A DNA stretch of 64,000 bases from Comamonas testosteroni (GCF_014076415.1 NZ_CP043568.1:3100001-3164000); one strand, 5' to 3'. Positions 1 through 13,322 are shown, numbered from the stretch's first letter. A program made the numbers and translations. The notes: a model not told the origin generated them from the letters alone.

Positions 1-1
1 G

Positions 2-454
2 GACCGGCGTCTGGGCGCGCAGCAGCAGAACCTGATCAACAGCGTGGGCGACTTTGTGCTGCGCCGCGCGGACGGGCTCTGGGCCTACCAGCTGGCCGTG
101 GTCGTTGACGACGCCGAGCAAGGCATCACCGATGTGGTGCGCGGTGAAGACCTGGCAGACAACACTCCGCGCCAGCTGCTGCTGCAGCGCGCCCTGGGCC
201 TGACCCAGCCGCGCTATCTGCACACACCGCTGGTCTGCATGGACAACGGAGAAAAGCTCTCCAAACAGCATGGCGCACCCGCCGTGGATGTCAGCCAGCC
301 GCTGACCGTGCTGTCTGCCGCGGCACAGCGGCTCGGCCTGCCACAAGCGCCCGCAGACGCATCCTGCAGCAGCGAAAGCCCCGCAAGCGCCTTGCCTTTG
401 GCGCTGGACTTCTGGGTCCGGTGCTGGCGCCAAACCTACAATATCGCCCCGTGA
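2..454 (+). CDS. gluQ: Glutamyl-Q tRNA(Asp) synthetase, 3' part
   Basis: C-terminal part of a glutamyl-tRNA-synthetase paralogue that adds glutamate to queuosine in tRNA(Asp). The start lies left of the window; reading is open from base 2. Visible are the class I core segment [15 protein letters not shown], the [10 protein letters not shown] stretch, and a KMSKS-like loop GEKLSKQHG. The protein ends soon after this loop, without the anticodon-binding domain of GltX; that short form is the hallmark of GluQ-RS. The stop codon TGA at 452-454 overlaps the likely GTG start of trmB, so the two are probably co-translated. Confidence 0.88.
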   Translation, partial: DRRLGAQQQNLINSVGDFVLRRADGLWAYQLAVVVDDAEQGITDVVRGEDLADNTPRQLLLQRALGLTQPRYLHTPLVCMDNGEKLSKQHGAPAVDVSQPLTVLSAAAQRLGLPQAPADASCSSESPASALPLALDFWVRCWRQTYNIAP

Positions 455-1218
455 CTTCTTCTAATCCAACACCTACCACCGATATGGCCGAAAACGTGCC
501 AGCCGCTGACGCATCCGCAGCATCCCAAGGCCAGGCACCCGAAGGCGTGGCCTATCCCAAGACCATCAAAAGCTATGTGCGCCGCGCCGGCCGCACCACT
601 ACGGGCCAGGCCAAGGCTTTTGAAGAACTGGGTCCGCGCTTCCTGCTGCAATACCAGAAGGCTCCTCTGGACGCCGCAGCCGCCTATGGCCGCGACGGCA
701 AGCTGATTCTGGAAATCGGCTTCGGCATGGGTGAAGCCACCGCCCATATCGCCCGCGTGCGCCCCGACGATAATTTCCTGTGCTGCGAAGTGCACGAACC
801 CGGCGTGGGCGCGCTGCTCAAGCGCATTGGCGAGCAGGAGATCGAGAACATCCGCATCCTGCAACACGATGCCGTGGAAGTCATCGACAACATGCTGCCC
901 GAAGCCTCGATCGACGGCGTGCACATCTTCTTCCCCGATCCCTGGCACAAGAAAAAGCACAACAAGCGTCGCCTGATCCAGAGCCCGCTGATCGCCAAGC
1001 TGGCCGCTCGCATCAAGCCCGGTGGCTACATCCACTGCGCCACCGACTGGGAGCCCTACGCGGTGCAGATCCTGGAAGTGCTGAACGCAGAACCCATGCT
1101 GCAGAACACGGCCGAGAACTACGCCGAAAAGCCCGACTACCGGCCGCTAACCAAATTCGAAAACCGCGGCATCCGCCTCGGTCATGGCGTCTGGGACCTG
1201 GTGTTCAGGAAGAAGTAA
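451..1218 (+). CDS. trmB: tRNA (guanine-N7)-methyltransferase TrmB
   Basis: S-adenosylmethionine-dependent enzyme forming m7G46 in tRNAs. The SAM-binding motif [11 protein letters not shown] and the family signature [14 protein letters not shown] are both present, followed by the C-terminal TKFENRG stretch typical of TrmB. The start is ambiguous: GTG at 451 overlaps the gluQ stop as GTGA and is preferred, while an upstream GTG at 421 and ATG at 484 are alternatives. The N-terminal 40 residues are Ala/Pro-rich and poorly conserved in the family. Cytosolic housekeeping enzyme; identification is secure, the start is not. Confidence 0.93.
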   Translation: MTSSNPTPTTDMAENVPAADASAASQGQAPEGVAYPKTIKSYVRRAGRTTTGQAKAFEELGPRFLLQYQKAPLDAAAAYGRDGKLILEIGFGMGEATAHIARVRPDDNFLCCEVHEPGVGALLKRIGEQEIENIRILQHDAVEVIDNMLPEASIDGVHIFFPDPWHKKKHNKRRLIQSPLIAKLAARIKPGGYIHCATDWEPYAVQILEVLNAEPMLQNTAENYAEKPDYRPLTKFENRGIRLGHGVWDLVFRKK

Positions 1219-1224
1219 CCCCCT

Positions 1225-1365
1225 GAGGCACTTTGCGCCTTCCCCTAGCCGGGCGCCCCCTTTTCTCTACGCGCTTCGCGCTAAGGAAAGGGGGACGACA
1301 CCCTCGGTGCGGGGCGGCCCTTCCTCGGTGTCTCCGACTTGGGTTATGCCAGTTTCCAAGGGTTC
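1225..1365. repeat. GC-rich intergenic element of Comamonadaceae type
   Basis: Intergenic stretch with no gene. It contains a long imperfect hairpin (CCCCCTTTTC at about 1257 against GAAAGGGGG at about 1285) and the phrase CCCTCGGTGCGGGGCGGCCC. From memory such elements are scattered between genes in Comamonas, Delftia and Acidovorax genomes. Function unknown; only one copy is present in this window. Confidence 0.45.
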
Positions 1366-1380
1366 GCTCCAACAATAAAA

Positions 1381-1408
1381 AACGCTCCTCATTGAGGAGC
1401 GTTTTGTT
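1381..1408. terminator. Bidirectional rho-independent terminator between trmB and alaS
   Basis: Perfect 10-bp stem AACGCTCCTC (1381-1390) / GAGGAGCGTT (1394-1403), loop ATT, a T-rich tract on the plus strand and an A-run on the other side. It sits between two convergent genes and can serve both. Confidence 0.85.
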
Positions 1409-1460
1409 TTGGGACAAGGCAGCCTTGGCCGCCCCTGTCTTGCGCTTACAGGCGCTCGGC

Positions 1461-4085
1461 TCAGAGGCGCTCGGCCGCCCAGGCCTGGACGCTGGCCAGC
1501 GCTGCGGGCACGGCTGCGGCATCGGTGCCGCCGGCCATGGCCATATCGGGCTTGCCACCGCCCTTGCCGCCCACTTGCTGGGCCACAAAGTTCACCAGTT
1601 CGCCGGCCTTGACCTTGGCGGTCTCGGCCTTGGTCACGCCGGCAGCCAGCTGCACCTTGTCGCCATCCACGGCGGCCAGCACGATCACGGCCGCGCCCAG
1701 CTTGTCCTTGAGCTTGTCCATGGTGTCGCGCAAGGTCTTGGCATCGGCGCCTTCGAGCTTGGCGGCCAGCACCTTGACGCCCTTGACGTCGGCAGCCTGC
1801 GTGACCAGCTCGTCGCCCTGGCTGGAAGCCAGCTTGCCCTTGAGCGCAGCGATTTCCTTTTCCAGTGCCTTGATCTGATCCAGTGCACCGCCGATGCGGT
1901 TGGTCAGCTCGGCTGCAGGAGCCTTGAAAGCGGCCGCAGCCTGGTCCACGGTGGACTCCAGCGACTGCAGATAGGCCAGCGCGTTCTCGCCCGTAATGCC
2001 TTCGATACGACGCACGCCAGCGGCCACGCCGGATTCGCCCACCACCTTGAACAGGCCGATGTCGCCGGTACGGCTGACATGGGTGCCACCGCAGAGCTCG
2101 CGGCTGGAGCCGATGTCCAGCACGCGCACGGTTTCGCCGTACTTCTCGCCGAACAGCATCATCGCGCCGGTCTTCTGGGCCGACTCGATATCCATCACGC
2201 GTGCATCGGTGGCGGTGTTGGCCAGCACCTCGGCATTGACGCGGGCTTCGATCTCGCGGATCTGCTCGGCAGTCACCGGGGCGTTGTGCGCAAAGTCGAA
2301 GCGGGTACGCTCGGCATTGACCAGCGAGCCCTTTTGCTGCACATGGGCGCCCAGCACTTCGCGCAAGGCCTTGTGCATGATGTGTGTGACCGAGTGGTTG
2401 CGCATGGTTGCAGCGCGCACGGCGGTGTCCACCTGTGCTTCAACGGCATCGCCCACCTTCAGGCTGCCGGCTTCCAGCACGCCGTGGTGACCGAATACAT
2501 CGGCCTTGATCTTGAGCGTGTCTTCCACGGCAAAGCGGTTGCCACCCGCAACAATCACGCCCTGATCGCCGACCTGGCCACCGGATTCTGCATAAAAAGG
2601 AGTGGCATCCAGAACAACCACGCCGTTTTGACCTGCTTTCAGCTCGGAAACAGATACACCGTCAGCGTAAAGCGCTACGATTTTTGCAGATTCTGCCAGC
2701 TTGTCGTAGCCCACGAAGGTGTTGCCCTGTCCGGTGTACTCCAGCGCGCGATCCATCTTGAACTTGCCGGCTGCGCGGGCAGTTTCCTTCTGGTGCTGCA
2801 TGGCGGCGTTGAAGCCGGCCTCGTCCACCGTCACGCCACGCTCGCGCGCCACGTCGTTGGACAGGTCCAGCGGGAAGCCGTAGGTGTCATGCAACTTGAA
2901 GGCCACATCGCCGGGCAGCACCTTGACGTCGCCGGCCAGTGCGCTGTCCAGGATTTCCATGCCGTTGGCCAGGGTCTCGAAGAAACGCTCTTCCTCGGCC
3001 TTGAGCACGCTGGTGATATGCGCTTCCTGCTCCTTGAGCTTGGGATAGGCATCGCCCATCTGTACGACCAGGTCGGCCACCAGCTTGTGGAAGAAGGGAG
3101 TCTTCTGGCCCAGCTTGTAACCGTGACGGATGGCGCGGCGGATGATGCGGCGCTGCACATAGCCACGACCTTCGTTGGAAGGAATCACGCCGTCGGACAC
3201 CAGGAAGGAGGTCGCGCGGATATGGTCGGCAATCACCTTCAGCGAAGGAGTGCTCAGATCTTCGGTATGGGTTTCGCGGCCGGCTGCCTTGATCAATGCC
3301 TGGAACAGGTCGATCTCGTAGTTGCTGTGCACATGCTGCAGGATGGCAGCCAGGCGCTCCAGGCCCATGCCGGTGTCCACGCAAGGTGCAGGCAGCTTGA
3401 CCACGGAGCCGTCTTCCTTCATGTCGAACTGCATGAACACGTGGTTCCAGATCTCGATGAAACGGTCGCCGTCTTCTTCCGGGCTGCCGGGAGGGCCGCC
3501 GGCAATGTGCTCGCCGTGGTCGTAGAAGATTTCCGAGCAGGGGCCGCAGGGGCCTGTGTCGGCCATCATCCAGAAGTTGTCGCTCTTGTACTTGCCGCCC
3601 TTGTTGTCGCCGATGCGGATGATGCGCTCGGCAGGCAGGCCGATGACGTTCTTCCAGATGTCATAGGCTTCGTCGTCTTCGTGATAGACCGTGGCCAGCA
3701 GCTTCTCGGCGGGCAGGCCGAAAACCTTGGTCAGCAGCTCCCAGCCCCACTCGATGGACTCCTTCTTGAAGTAGTCGCCGAAGGACCAGTTGCCCAGCAT
3801 TTCGAAGAACGTGTGATGGCGCGCGGTGTAGCCCACGTTTTCCAGGTCGTTGTGCTTGCCGCCGGCGCGCAGGCAGGCCTGCACCGAAGTTGCGCGATTG
3901 TAGGGACGCTTGTCCGTGCCCAGGAACACATCCTTGAACTGCACCATGCCGGAGTTGGTGAACATCAGCGTCGGATCGTTGCCGGGAACCAGCGAACTGG
4001 ACGCGACAACCGTGTGGCCCTTGGAAGCGTAGAAATCCAGGAACGTCTTGCGGATGTCCGCAACGGAAAAAGTGGGTGTACTCAT
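1461..4085 (-). CDS. alaS: Alanyl-tRNA synthetase
   Basis: Charges tRNA(Ala); class II synthetase with an editing domain, 874 residues, the usual family length. The N-terminal catalytic core begins with [19 protein letters not shown], a conserved AlaRS opening. The editing-domain zinc ligands are visible as HSVTHIMH and [10 protein letters not shown], and the C-terminal DHHA1 glycine-rich region is complete. ATG at 4085 (MSTPTFSV) was chosen over a longer reading to 4169 because the extra 28 residues resemble upstream non-coding DNA. About 210 bp of non-coding sequence separates it from the divergent gene at 4296. Confidence 0.97.
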   Translation of the reverse strand: MSTPTFSVADIRKTFLDFYASKGHTVVASSSLVPGNDPTLMFTNSGMVQFKDVFLGTDKRPYNRATSVQACLRAGGKHNDLENVGYTARHHTFFEMLGNWSFGDYFKKESIEWGWELLTKVFGLPAEKLLATVYHEDDEAYDIWKNVIGLPAERIIRIGDNKGGKYKSDNFWMMADTGPCGPCSEIFYDHGEHIAGGPPGSPEEDGDRFIEIWNHVFMQFDMKEDGSVVKLPAPCVDTGMGLERLAAILQHVHSNYEIDLFQALIKAAGRETHTEDLSTPSLKVIADHIRATSFLVSDGVIPSNEGRGYVQRRIIRRAIRHGYKLGQKTPFFHKLVADLVVQMGDAYPKLKEQEAHITSVLKAEEERFFETLANGMEILDSALAGDVKVLPGDVAFKLHDTYGFPLDLSNDVARERGVTVDEAGFNAAMQHQKETARAAGKFKMDRALEYTGQGNTFVGYDKLAESAKIVALYADGVSVSELKAGQNGVVVLDATPFYAESGGQVGDQGVIVAGGNRFAVEDTLKIKADVFGHHGVLEAGSLKVGDAVEAQVDTAVRAATMRNHSVTHIMHKALREVLGAHVQQKGSLVNAERTRFDFAHNAPVTAEQIREIEARVNAEVLANTATDARVMDIESAQKTGAMMLFGEKYGETVRVLDIGSSRELCGGTHVSRTGDIGLFKVVGESGVAAGVRRIEGITGENALAYLQSLESTVDQAAAAFKAPAAELTNRIGGALDQIKALEKEIAALKGKLASSQGDELVTQAADVKGVKVLAAKLEGADAKTLRDTMDKLKDKLGAAVIVLAAVDGDKVQLAAGVTKAETAKVKAGELVNFVAQQVGGKGGGKPDMAMAGGTDAAAVPAALASVQAWAAERL

Positions 4086-4295
4086 GGTGTTTGGTATGAA
4101 GACGCCTGCATGACGCCTGCGATCAGTACGGCCCGGCGCTGCTTTTTCAGGAGCTGCGCAGACAGGCAAATCAGCCGAACATTATAGGTTTGCGGCTACA
4201 TACCCACGCGGCCTTGTGCCGATAACAGCGATCATGAATTTTCATGCGTTGCATTAATGTCTTCATCATCGGCTTGCGGATAATCGGCAACCACT

Positions 4296-4589
4296 ATGAG
4301 CGACACACCCCAAACCGAGACCTCCAAGCCCGCAGCCCCTGCCAAAAACCGCCTGGTGGTCTGGCTCATCGCCCTGCCCGTGATCATCTTTGGCGCGCTC
4401 ATGCTCATCGGCCAGTTCATGGACGATCCGCTAAGCAAGCAGCGCTGGACGGAAGCAGAAACCATCAAGATCTGCTGGAAACAGACGGCCAAGCCCGAGG
4501 CCGAACGCAAGACCCAGGAGTTCAAAACCACTCAGGACTGCGAACGCCTGGAGTTCGATTTCAAGACCCGCTACGGCGAAAACCCGTAA
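4296..4589 (+). CDS. Small single-pass membrane protein, unknown
   Basis: 97 residues. After a Ser/Thr/Pro-rich N-terminus there is one clear transmembrane segment (about residues 18-42, LVVWLIALPVIIFGALMLIG), then a charged domain with two Cys (KICWK, DCERLEF). No recognised family. It stands alone between alaS and the convergent DUF4259 gene. Looks like a genuine conserved hypothetical because of typical host codon use; function is not inferable. Confidence 0.7.
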   Translation: MSDTPQTETSKPAAPAKNRLVVWLIALPVIIFGALMLIGQFMDDPLSKQRWTEAETIKICWKQTAKPEAERKTQEFKTTQDCERLEFDFKTRYGENP

Positions 4590-4641
4590 GACAGCTGCCG
4601 CGGCGCAAGCCGGAAGCCTGCGCCGTGCATGACTGCCGCAC

Positions 4642-5040
4642 TTATTCTTCGCCCCAGTCTTCGTCAGCGCCTTCTTCCTCTGCTGCTGCAGCCAGCGCGA
4701 TCATGCGATCGAAGGTCTCGATGATCGCTATGCGACGGTCCTGCTTGTAGCCCTCCTCGGGCTCCAGCTCGTCGATGCTCTGGTCCCAGGCCTGCAGATA
4801 AGTGGCTTTCCAATGCTCCAGCGTCTGCAGATCCGGCCACAGCGGATGCATGCCGCCCTCGGCCATGGCGCACAGCAGCTCGATGCGGCAGGGAACCAGA
4901 TCCGACTCCGGCTCGCCCGCCTGCAAGGCCTCGGGCGAGTCCAGGACCTCGGCAATTTCATCGATGAGCTGGCCCGTGATATCGGCCAGCCAGTCCAATG
5001 CGGTGTCGTTATCGAAATTGCCGTGCGACCAAGTGCCCAT
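4642..5040 (-). CDS. DUF4259 domain protein
   Basis: About 132 residues, opening with MGTWSHGNFDNDTALDW, which closely matches the conserved start of DUF4259 proteins (MGTW...FDNDTA.DW). The rest is acidic and helical, with a Glu/Asp-rich C-terminus. ATG 5040 has AAGGAG seven bases upstream and is preferred over a TTG two codons earlier. Biochemical role of the family is unknown. Confidence 0.8.
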   Translation of the reverse strand: MGTWSHGNFDNDTALDWLADITGQLIDEIAEVLDSPEALQAGEPESDLVPCRIELLCAMAEGGMHPLWPDLQTLEHWKATYLQAWDQSIDELEPEEGYKQDRRIAIIETFDRMIALAAAAEEEGADEDWGEE

Positions 5041-5143
5041 GACCAAACTCCTTGCTGCGATATGTCAGTAAAGCAAGGCCCAACATAGCGGGCCTTGATG
5101 TCAGAACTGTGTCAGTGCGGAAGATAGATCCAGGCGCGGCAGG

Positions 5144-5617
5144 TCAACGGTTGCGGTTTTTCATGGCGCGCTCCACCTCGCGCTTGCCTTCGCGGTCCTT
5201 GATCACATCGCGCTTGTCATGCTCGGCCTTGCCCTTGGCCAGGGCAATCTCGCATTTCACGTAACCGTTCTTCCAGTGCAGATTGATGGGCACCAGGGTA
5301 TAGCCCTTTTGCTCGACCTTGCCGACAAGGCGCTTGATCTCATCCTTTTTCAGGAGCAGCTTCTTGATGCGTGCCGAGTCGGGATTGACGTGGGTGGAAG
5401 CGGTCTTGAGCGGGTTGATCTGGCAGCCCAGCAGGAACAGCTCGCCGTCCTTGATCAGCACATAGCCATCGGTGAGCTGCACCTTGCCGCTGCGCAGGGC
5501 CTTGACCTCCCAGCCGTGCAGCACCATGCCGGCTTCGTGGCGCTCCTCGAAGAAATAGTTGAAAGCTGCTTTTTTATTGTCGGCAATGCGCGACGAAGTT
5601 TCTGGTTTCTTGGCCAT
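5144..5617 (-). CDS. smpB: SsrA-binding protein SmpB
   Basis: Partner of tmRNA in trans-translation that rescues stalled ribosomes. 157 residues with the family hallmarks: NKKAAFNYF near the N-terminus, the [12 protein letters not shown] strand-turn, and a basic C-terminal tail ([13 protein letters not shown]) that reads the empty mRNA channel. No ssrA gene is adjacent. It is divergent from ratA; the SmpB-RatA-RnfH neighbourhood is conserved in many proteobacteria, which supports all three calls. Confidence 0.96.
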   Translation of the reverse strand: MAKKPETSSRIADNKKAAFNYFFEERHEAGMVLHGWEVKALRSGKVQLTDGYVLIKDGELFLLGCQINPLKTASTHVNPDSARIKKLLLKKDEIKRLVGKVEQKGYTLVPINLHWKNGYVKCEIALAKGKAEHDKRDVIKDREGKREVERAMKNRNR

Positions 5618-5776
5618 GGAATATTAGTTGCAGGCGGACCGGAGATGAAAGCTCTCCCTACAATACTGGATTGCCGTCTCGCCTCTGAGCGATGATTTTA
5701 GTTTCGCATCGCGCCTCTGGGTGTATTGGCCTAGGCCAATTCCCTGCTCTTGCGCCCTGCTGATTGCTCTTTGTTC

Positions 5777-6229
5777 ATGAAAAACGTCAACAAGTCCGTC
5801 CTCATCTGGTACAGCCCCAAAGAAATGTTTGCTCTCGTGACGGACGTGGCCCACTATGCCGACTTTCTGCCCTGGTGCGATCATGCCAAGATTCTGGAGC
5901 AGGACGACACAGGCATGACAGCCGAGGTAGGTATTGCGTTCAGCGGACTGCGCAAGTCTTTCGTGACGCGCAACACGAACAGTAGCATGGATGACGGCGG
6001 CAAGCAGGTCAGCATGCGTCTGGTCAAGGGACCTTTCTCGCGTCTTGAAGGCCACTGGCGCTTTCATCCTGTAGGCGACGGCACGCAACGCGCCTGCAAG
6101 GTCGAGCTGCAGCTGGATTACGGCTTCGAGAACGCAGCCGTAGCCGCCATCATCGGCCCGGTCTTTGACCGCATCGCAGGCTCCATGGTCGACGCCTTCA
6201 TCAAGCGAGCCGAACAAATCTATGGCTGA
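5777..6229 (+). CDS. ratA: RatA-type START-domain protein (ribosome-association toxin family / CoQ-binding)
   Basis: 150 residues of the polyketide cyclase/START fold related to E. coli RatA and to Coq10. The opening NKSVLIWYSPKEMFALV and the central FLPWCDHAKI match the family. RatA is reported to block 70S assembly in E. coli, while relatives bind ubiquinone, so the exact role here is open. ATG 5777 is preferred over TTG 5750 because homologues begin at this point. The 3' end overlaps rnfH by 8 bases, implying coupled translation. Confidence 0.88.
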   Translation: MKNVNKSVLIWYSPKEMFALVTDVAHYADFLPWCDHAKILEQDDTGMTAEVGIAFSGLRKSFVTRNTNSSMDDGGKQVSMRLVKGPFSRLEGHWRFHPVGDGTQRACKVELQLDYGFENAAVAAIIGPVFDRIAGSMVDAFIKRAEQIYG

Positions 6230-6587
6230 TGCTCTGCCCGAGGTGATCGACATCACGGTCTGCATCTCGCCCTGCTCCGGCACCGTGCAGGAAGCCTTGT
6301 TGCAGCTTGCCGCGGGCAGCACTGTCCAGCAAGCTCTGGATGCAGTGACCGCCTCAGCAGCCTTGCCTGACCTGCAACTGCCCGACCCCTTGGCTGCCGA
6401 CATGCTCGGTATCTGGGGCAAAGTCGCGAATCCTGGCCAGATTCTCAAACATGGCGATCGCCTGGAAGTCTATCGCCCGTTGACAGTAGACCCCAAGGTT
6501 GCCCGACGCGAACGCTTTGCCCGCCAGGGCGCGCGCGGCGCCGGACTTTTCAAACGCCAGAGAGACGGAGCCAAGGCGGGCTATTAG
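6222..6587 (+). CDS. rnfH: RnfH family ubiquitin-like protein
   Basis: 121 residues; the beta-grasp core contains IDITVCISPCSGTVQ near the N-terminus and the family motif GIWGKVANPGQILKHGDRLEVYRPL. The basic tail (RRERFARQGARGAGLFKRQR) is typical. It starts inside the ratA reading frame (ATG 6222), the usual RatA-RnfH arrangement. The function of RnfH is uncertain; despite the name it is not part of the Rnf complex here. Confidence 0.9.
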   Translation: MADALPEVIDITVCISPCSGTVQEALLQLAAGSTVQQALDAVTASAALPDLQLPDPLAADMLGIWGKVANPGQILKHGDRLEVYRPLTVDPKVARRERFARQGARGAGLFKRQRDGAKAGY

Positions 6588-6613
6588 CCAGCAGCCGGCA
6601 ACCAGCAGGACTC

Positions 6614-6645
6614 AAAAAAAAGCGCCTTCTGACGGCGCTTTTTTA
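6614..6645. terminator. Bidirectional terminator after rnfH
   Basis: Stem AGCGCC / GGCGCT (6621-6640) bounded by seven A and six T residues, between rnfH and the convergent DUF4124 gene; works in either direction. Confidence 0.85.
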
Positions 6646-6672
6646 TCGAGATTTCGGCGAAGATCCCGGCGA

Positions 6673-8749
<2,077 letters not shown>

Positions 8750-8764
8750 GCAAGCCCCTTGAAA

Positions 8765-8792
8765 TCTGACCAGATTGAAAAATCTGGTCAGA
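8765..8792. promoter_or_regulatory. Perfect 10-bp inverted repeat upstream of the antitoxin gene
   Basis: TCTGACCAGA (8765-8774) and TCTGGTCAGA (8783-8792), spaced by 8 bases; each half is itself nearly palindromic. Antitoxins of the Phd family repress their own promoters through such palindromes, so this is a likely operator for the downstream pair. It shares ATCTGG with the terminator stem that follows. Confidence 0.5.
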
Positions 8793-8797
8793 ATGCT

Positions 8798-8837
8798 AAA
8801 ATCTGGCCTGAACTGCTGGTTCTAGCCAGATTTTTTT
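8798..8837 (+). terminator. guaB terminator / leader hairpin of the TA pair
   Basis: Stem AAATCTGGC (8798-8806) / GCCAGATTT (8825-8833) followed by a T tract. It ends 11 bases before the antitoxin ATG, so it would uncouple the pair from guaB transcription. Confidence 0.7.
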
Positions 8838-8847
8838 GTTTTCCGCC

Positions 8848-9120
8848 ATGCAATCTATCGGTATCTACGAAGCCAAAAGCCGCTTTTCCGCCCTGGTCGA
8901 AATGGTCGAGCAAGGCGAGGAAGTGCGCATCACGCGCCACGGCAAGGAAGTCGTGCGCATGCTGCCCATGCGCCGCAAGCCAGTGATCACCGATGAGCAG
9001 ATTGCACGCGAGCTGGAGCAGATCTCGGCTCTGCAGCAGACGGTGAAAGCGCCAGCAACTGCAACGAACGCCGCTGACAGCATCACCGGCCTGCGCCACA
9101 CAGGACGGAACCAGGCATGA
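8848..9120 (+). CDS. Type II antitoxin, Phd/YefM family
   Basis: 90 residues. The N-terminus (IGIYEAKSRFSALVEMVEQGEEVRITRHGKEVV) is the Phd/YefM DNA-binding fold; the C-terminal half (TDEQIARELEQISALQQ) should wrap the toxin. ATG 8848 is chosen over a TTG four codons earlier. The gene overlaps the toxin by ATGA (9117-9120). An upstream inverted repeat suggests autoregulation. Confidence 0.88.
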   Translation: MQSIGIYEAKSRFSALVEMVEQGEEVRITRHGKEVVRMLPMRRKPVITDEQIARELEQISALQQTVKAPATATNAADSITGLRHTGRNQA

Positions 9121-9557
9121 GCGCCACCGCTTTTGTGCTCGATGCATCCGTCACCGCCGCCTGGTTGCTGCCTGACGACGCCAGCGAGCACACCAGACGC
9201 CTCTACACCCGTATCCGCCGCGATGAAGTGGACCCGCAAGCCCCCAACCTCTGGCAGTGGGAATGCGGCAACCTGATTGCATCAGGCGTGAATAATGGCC
9301 GTATCCCGCAGACATCGGTCGAAGGTCTGTGGGGCGTACTGGAAGCCATTCGCCATCGCGTGGAGCTGCACGACCTGGCTCCTGCACAGCACAAGGCCGT
9401 GCTGGATGTGGCGCTGGATACCGGCCTGCCCACCTACGATGCCGCATACCTGTGGCTGGCGCAGTCGCTGCGCCTGCCACTGGCCACATTCGATACAGCC
9501 CAGATCGCGGCCGCCCGCAAAAGCGGCGTCACCGTCTGGGCTCCCGAAGATTTCTAA
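9117..9557 (+). CDS. Type II toxin, VapC-type PIN ribonuclease
   Basis: 146 residues of the PIN fold. Acidic catalytic residues are visible at the start ([11 protein letters not shown]), in the middle (WECGNLI) and at the end ([21 protein letters not shown]), the normal PIN order. It is translationally coupled to the antitoxin. PIN toxins cut tRNA or rRNA; the target here is unknown. The pair lies between guaB and guaA. Confidence 0.9.
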   Translation: MSATAFVLDASVTAAWLLPDDASEHTRRLYTRIRRDEVDPQAPNLWQWECGNLIASGVNNGRIPQTSVEGLWGVLEAIRHRVELHDLAPAQHKAVLDVALDTGLPTYDAAYLWLAQSLRLPLATFDTAQIAAARKSGVTVWAPEDF

Positions 9558-9589
9558 TCCCTTTTGCCACCCTCTTGCCCTTGATCACC

Positions 9590-11206
<1,617 letters not shown>

Positions 11207-11254
11207 AGGGCTGTCGTGAACTGACTCGCAACCTTTAGACTTTTTTCTCATGTA

Positions 11255-11280
11255 AGCCCGTGTTTTCACGGGCTTTTTTC
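11255..11280 (+). terminator. guaA terminator
   Basis: Perfect 8-bp stem AGCCCGTG / CACGGGCT (11255-11274), loop TTTT, followed by six T. It closes the guaBA region and marks the last clearly chromosomal signal before the prophage. Confidence 0.85.
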
Positions 11281-11365
11281 ATTTCTATCTAGCTCTATCT
11301 GGAACTAGCCGGTCTTACGAAGTCGGTGGGTTTCGATGGCACTTTGCATGGTACCGAGCGTCGCC

Positions 11366-11490
11366 CATACCATCCGCCTCGTCGATACCATCAACCCTGC
11401 TTTCTGCAGTTGATGGTATCAAAATCACCTAAGTCTTTGATTTTAAAGACGATACCATGCACAAAAACGCACTTGTTTGCTGATGGTATC
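11366..11490. promoter_or_regulatory. Five 9-bp repeats upstream of integrase (probable arm-type integrase sites)
   Basis: GATACCATC or a one-mismatch form occurs at 11366, 11384 and 11451 on the plus strand, and as GATGGTATC at 11412 and 11482. Two copies form a 12-bp perfect inverted repeat (GATACCATCAAC 11384-11395, GTTGATGGTATC 11409-11420). Clustered short repeats next to int in mixed orientation are typical integrase arm-binding sites; an operator for int is the alternative. Confidence 0.55.
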
Positions 11491-11515
11491 GAAGCAGTGA
11501 AAACGAGGCTAAACC

Positions 11516-12709
11516 ATGCTCACCGATACCAAGATCCGCTCTCTCAAGCCCACTGGCAAGCTGTACAAAGTCTCCGATCGAGATGGCCTCTATGTGGCCG
11601 TAACCGCTAGTGGAGCAATAAGCTTTCGCTATAACTATAGGATCAATGGGCGCCAGGAGACGCTCACGATCGGCGCGTATGGTATCGGCGGAATCACGCT
11701 TGCTGAAGCGCGTGAAAAACAGCTGGCAGCAAAGAAGCTGGTTCAAGAAGGCATCAGCCCTGCCCGCGAGAAGATCCGCACCAAGTCACGTGATGAAGCG
11801 GGCGGGACGTTTGGCGAATGGGCCGACAAATGGATGAAGGGCCACAAGATGGCCGACAGTACCCGAGATATGCGCCGATCCGTCTATGAGCGCGATGTCC
11901 AGGGCCGGTTCGGCAAGCTGCAACTGCGGGAGATCACCGGGGAGGATGTGCGCGCCATGGCTGATGCCATCGTCGCCCGCGGCGCTCCAGCAACTGCCGT
12001 GCACGCCCGAGAGATCACTCTTCTGGTGTTTCGCTATGCCATCGAGCGCGGACAGAAGGTTCTCAACCCCGCTGAAGAAGTGGCACCAAGCACCATCGCG
12101 ACCTTTGAGCCCAAAGATCGCGCCCTCTCCAAAGAGGAAATCGGACTCTTCTACAAGTACCTCGAAAAAGTGGGCACAACACCCAGCATTCGCGCGGCAT
12201 GCAAGCTGTTGCTCCTCACCCTGCTACGCAAGGGCGAACTGACCAACGCCATGTGGACGAATGTGAGCTTCACCGAAGGCACCCTCACCATCCCGGCGGC
12301 CAGAATGAAGGCTCGTCGCCCTCATGTGGTGTTTCTCTCTCAACAGGCTGTCGACCTGCTGCACGCCTTGAAAATGTTCGCTGGCAGTTCTGAATATGTC
12401 TTTCCGAGCCGCTACGAATCCCACCGCCCGATGAGCGCTGCTACTCTGAACCGGGTCATGACCTCCAGCTGGGAATATGCCCAGAAGGACCATCAGCCGC
12501 TGGGAAAGTTTGGCCCGCACGATATGCGCCGCACAGGTTCCACGATCCTGCATGAGGCGGGCTACAACTCGGACTGGATTGAGAAGGCCCTGGCTCACGA
12601 GCAAAAAGGCGTGCGCGCCGTCTACAACAAGGCTGAGTACCGGGAGCAGCGCAAAGAGATGCTCCAAGACTGGGCCAACATGATCGACTCCTGGACAAAG
12701 ACCCAGTGA
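11516..12709 (+). CDS. int: Tyrosine integrase (P4-like, DUF4102 N-terminus)
   Basis: Site-specific recombinase of 397 residues. The N-terminal DUF4102 arm-binding domain (about 1-90: MLTDTKIRSLKPTGKLYKV, DGLYVAVTASG, REKQLAAKKLV) is followed by a SAM-like core-binding domain (about 100-180) and a catalytic domain with Arg in LLRKGELTNAMW, HxxR in HDMRRTGSTIL, LAHEQKGVRAVY and the nucleophile Tyr near AVYNKAEY. It lies 310 bp after guaA and presumably integrates the phage there. Nothing suggests truncation. Confidence 0.95.
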   Translation: MLTDTKIRSLKPTGKLYKVSDRDGLYVAVTASGAISFRYNYRINGRQETLTIGAYGIGGITLAEAREKQLAAKKLVQEGISPAREKIRTKSRDEAGGTFGEWADKWMKGHKMADSTRDMRRSVYERDVQGRFGKLQLREITGEDVRAMADAIVARGAPATAVHAREITLLVFRYAIERGQKVLNPAEEVAPSTIATFEPKDRALSKEEIGLFYKYLEKVGTTPSIRAACKLLLLTLLRKGELTNAMWTNVSFTEGTLTIPAARMKARRPHVVFLSQQAVDLLHALKMFAGSSEYVFPSRYESHRPMSAATLNRVMTSSWEYAQKDHQPLGKFGPHDMRRTGSTILHEAGYNSDWIEKALAHEQKGVRAVYNKAEYREQRKEMLQDWANMIDSWTKTQ

Positions 12710-12846
12710 TGTATCCGTGTTACCAACGCCCTCAGACTCGTCGTGGAGCTTCAGACGGGGTTCGTGGATAACCAACAAAAGATCAGCACGTCAAGAACTC
12801 GAGTCAATTGCCCAAGGGAATTGGCAAGGGAGATGCAGGACCGCAG

Positions 12847-13119
12847 TCAGATGCCATAGGCTGACTCAACTTCCTGCACTGTGCGCGGAAGGTGTTGATT
12901 CCAAATAGAAATTGCAGCATTCATGTTTACAGCCCACTCTTGGGCATTCACGAACCCCAGCTTGCACTTCTTAGAAATTTGCTCGTACAACTGATCGTCA
13001 CTAACGCCTGCGACCGACTTCAAAGCATAGTAGAGCCCCAAGCTGGGGTGCGAGCTGTTTGTTTCGCCTTCAACAATGCCAGCGTCGCTCGGATGAACAA
13101 AGGTGAGTGGTTTAGTCAT
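12847..13119 (-). CDS. Hypothetical protein, convergent to integrase
   Basis: 90 residues with no recognised family: MTKPLTFVHPSDAGIV, a helical middle, and a C-terminus ending EVESAYGI. Two Trp (EWAVN, IWNQH) and one Cys suggest a small folded domain. TGAGGC precedes the ATG. It is convergent to the integrase across 137 bp with nothing notable and divergent from the UmuD-like gene. Coding potential is moderate. Confidence 0.5.
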   Translation of the reverse strand: MTKPLTFVHPSDAGIVEGETNSSHPSLGLYYALKSVAGVSDDQLYEQISKKCKLGFVNAQEWAVNMNAAISIWNQHLPRTVQEVESAYGI

Positions 13120-13322
13120 GCCTCATATTACTCGGCATGCTGTCCCTCATCGCTTTCATAGCCATCAGCTTCAAGCACATTTGTTTGCGCTGGCCGTTTG
13201 ACAGATACAGAGCGACCTGCATCGGCTTAATAGAATACAGCTCCTTCCAAGCTCAACATGCGGCAGGCATGCATTCACCGTCAAAAGGGTCACAGAGGGG
13301 TTGATGGTGGCCAACCGCTACA

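Noticed and set aside
1233..4187. 984-residue open frame antisense to alaS
   Set aside because: High-GC antisense shadow: His/Gly/Ala-rich with no family pattern, while the opposite strand is an unmistakable AlaRS.
11281..11365. tRNA gene as integration target
   Set aside because: No cloverleaf found next to the integrase; guaA 3' region is the more probable target.
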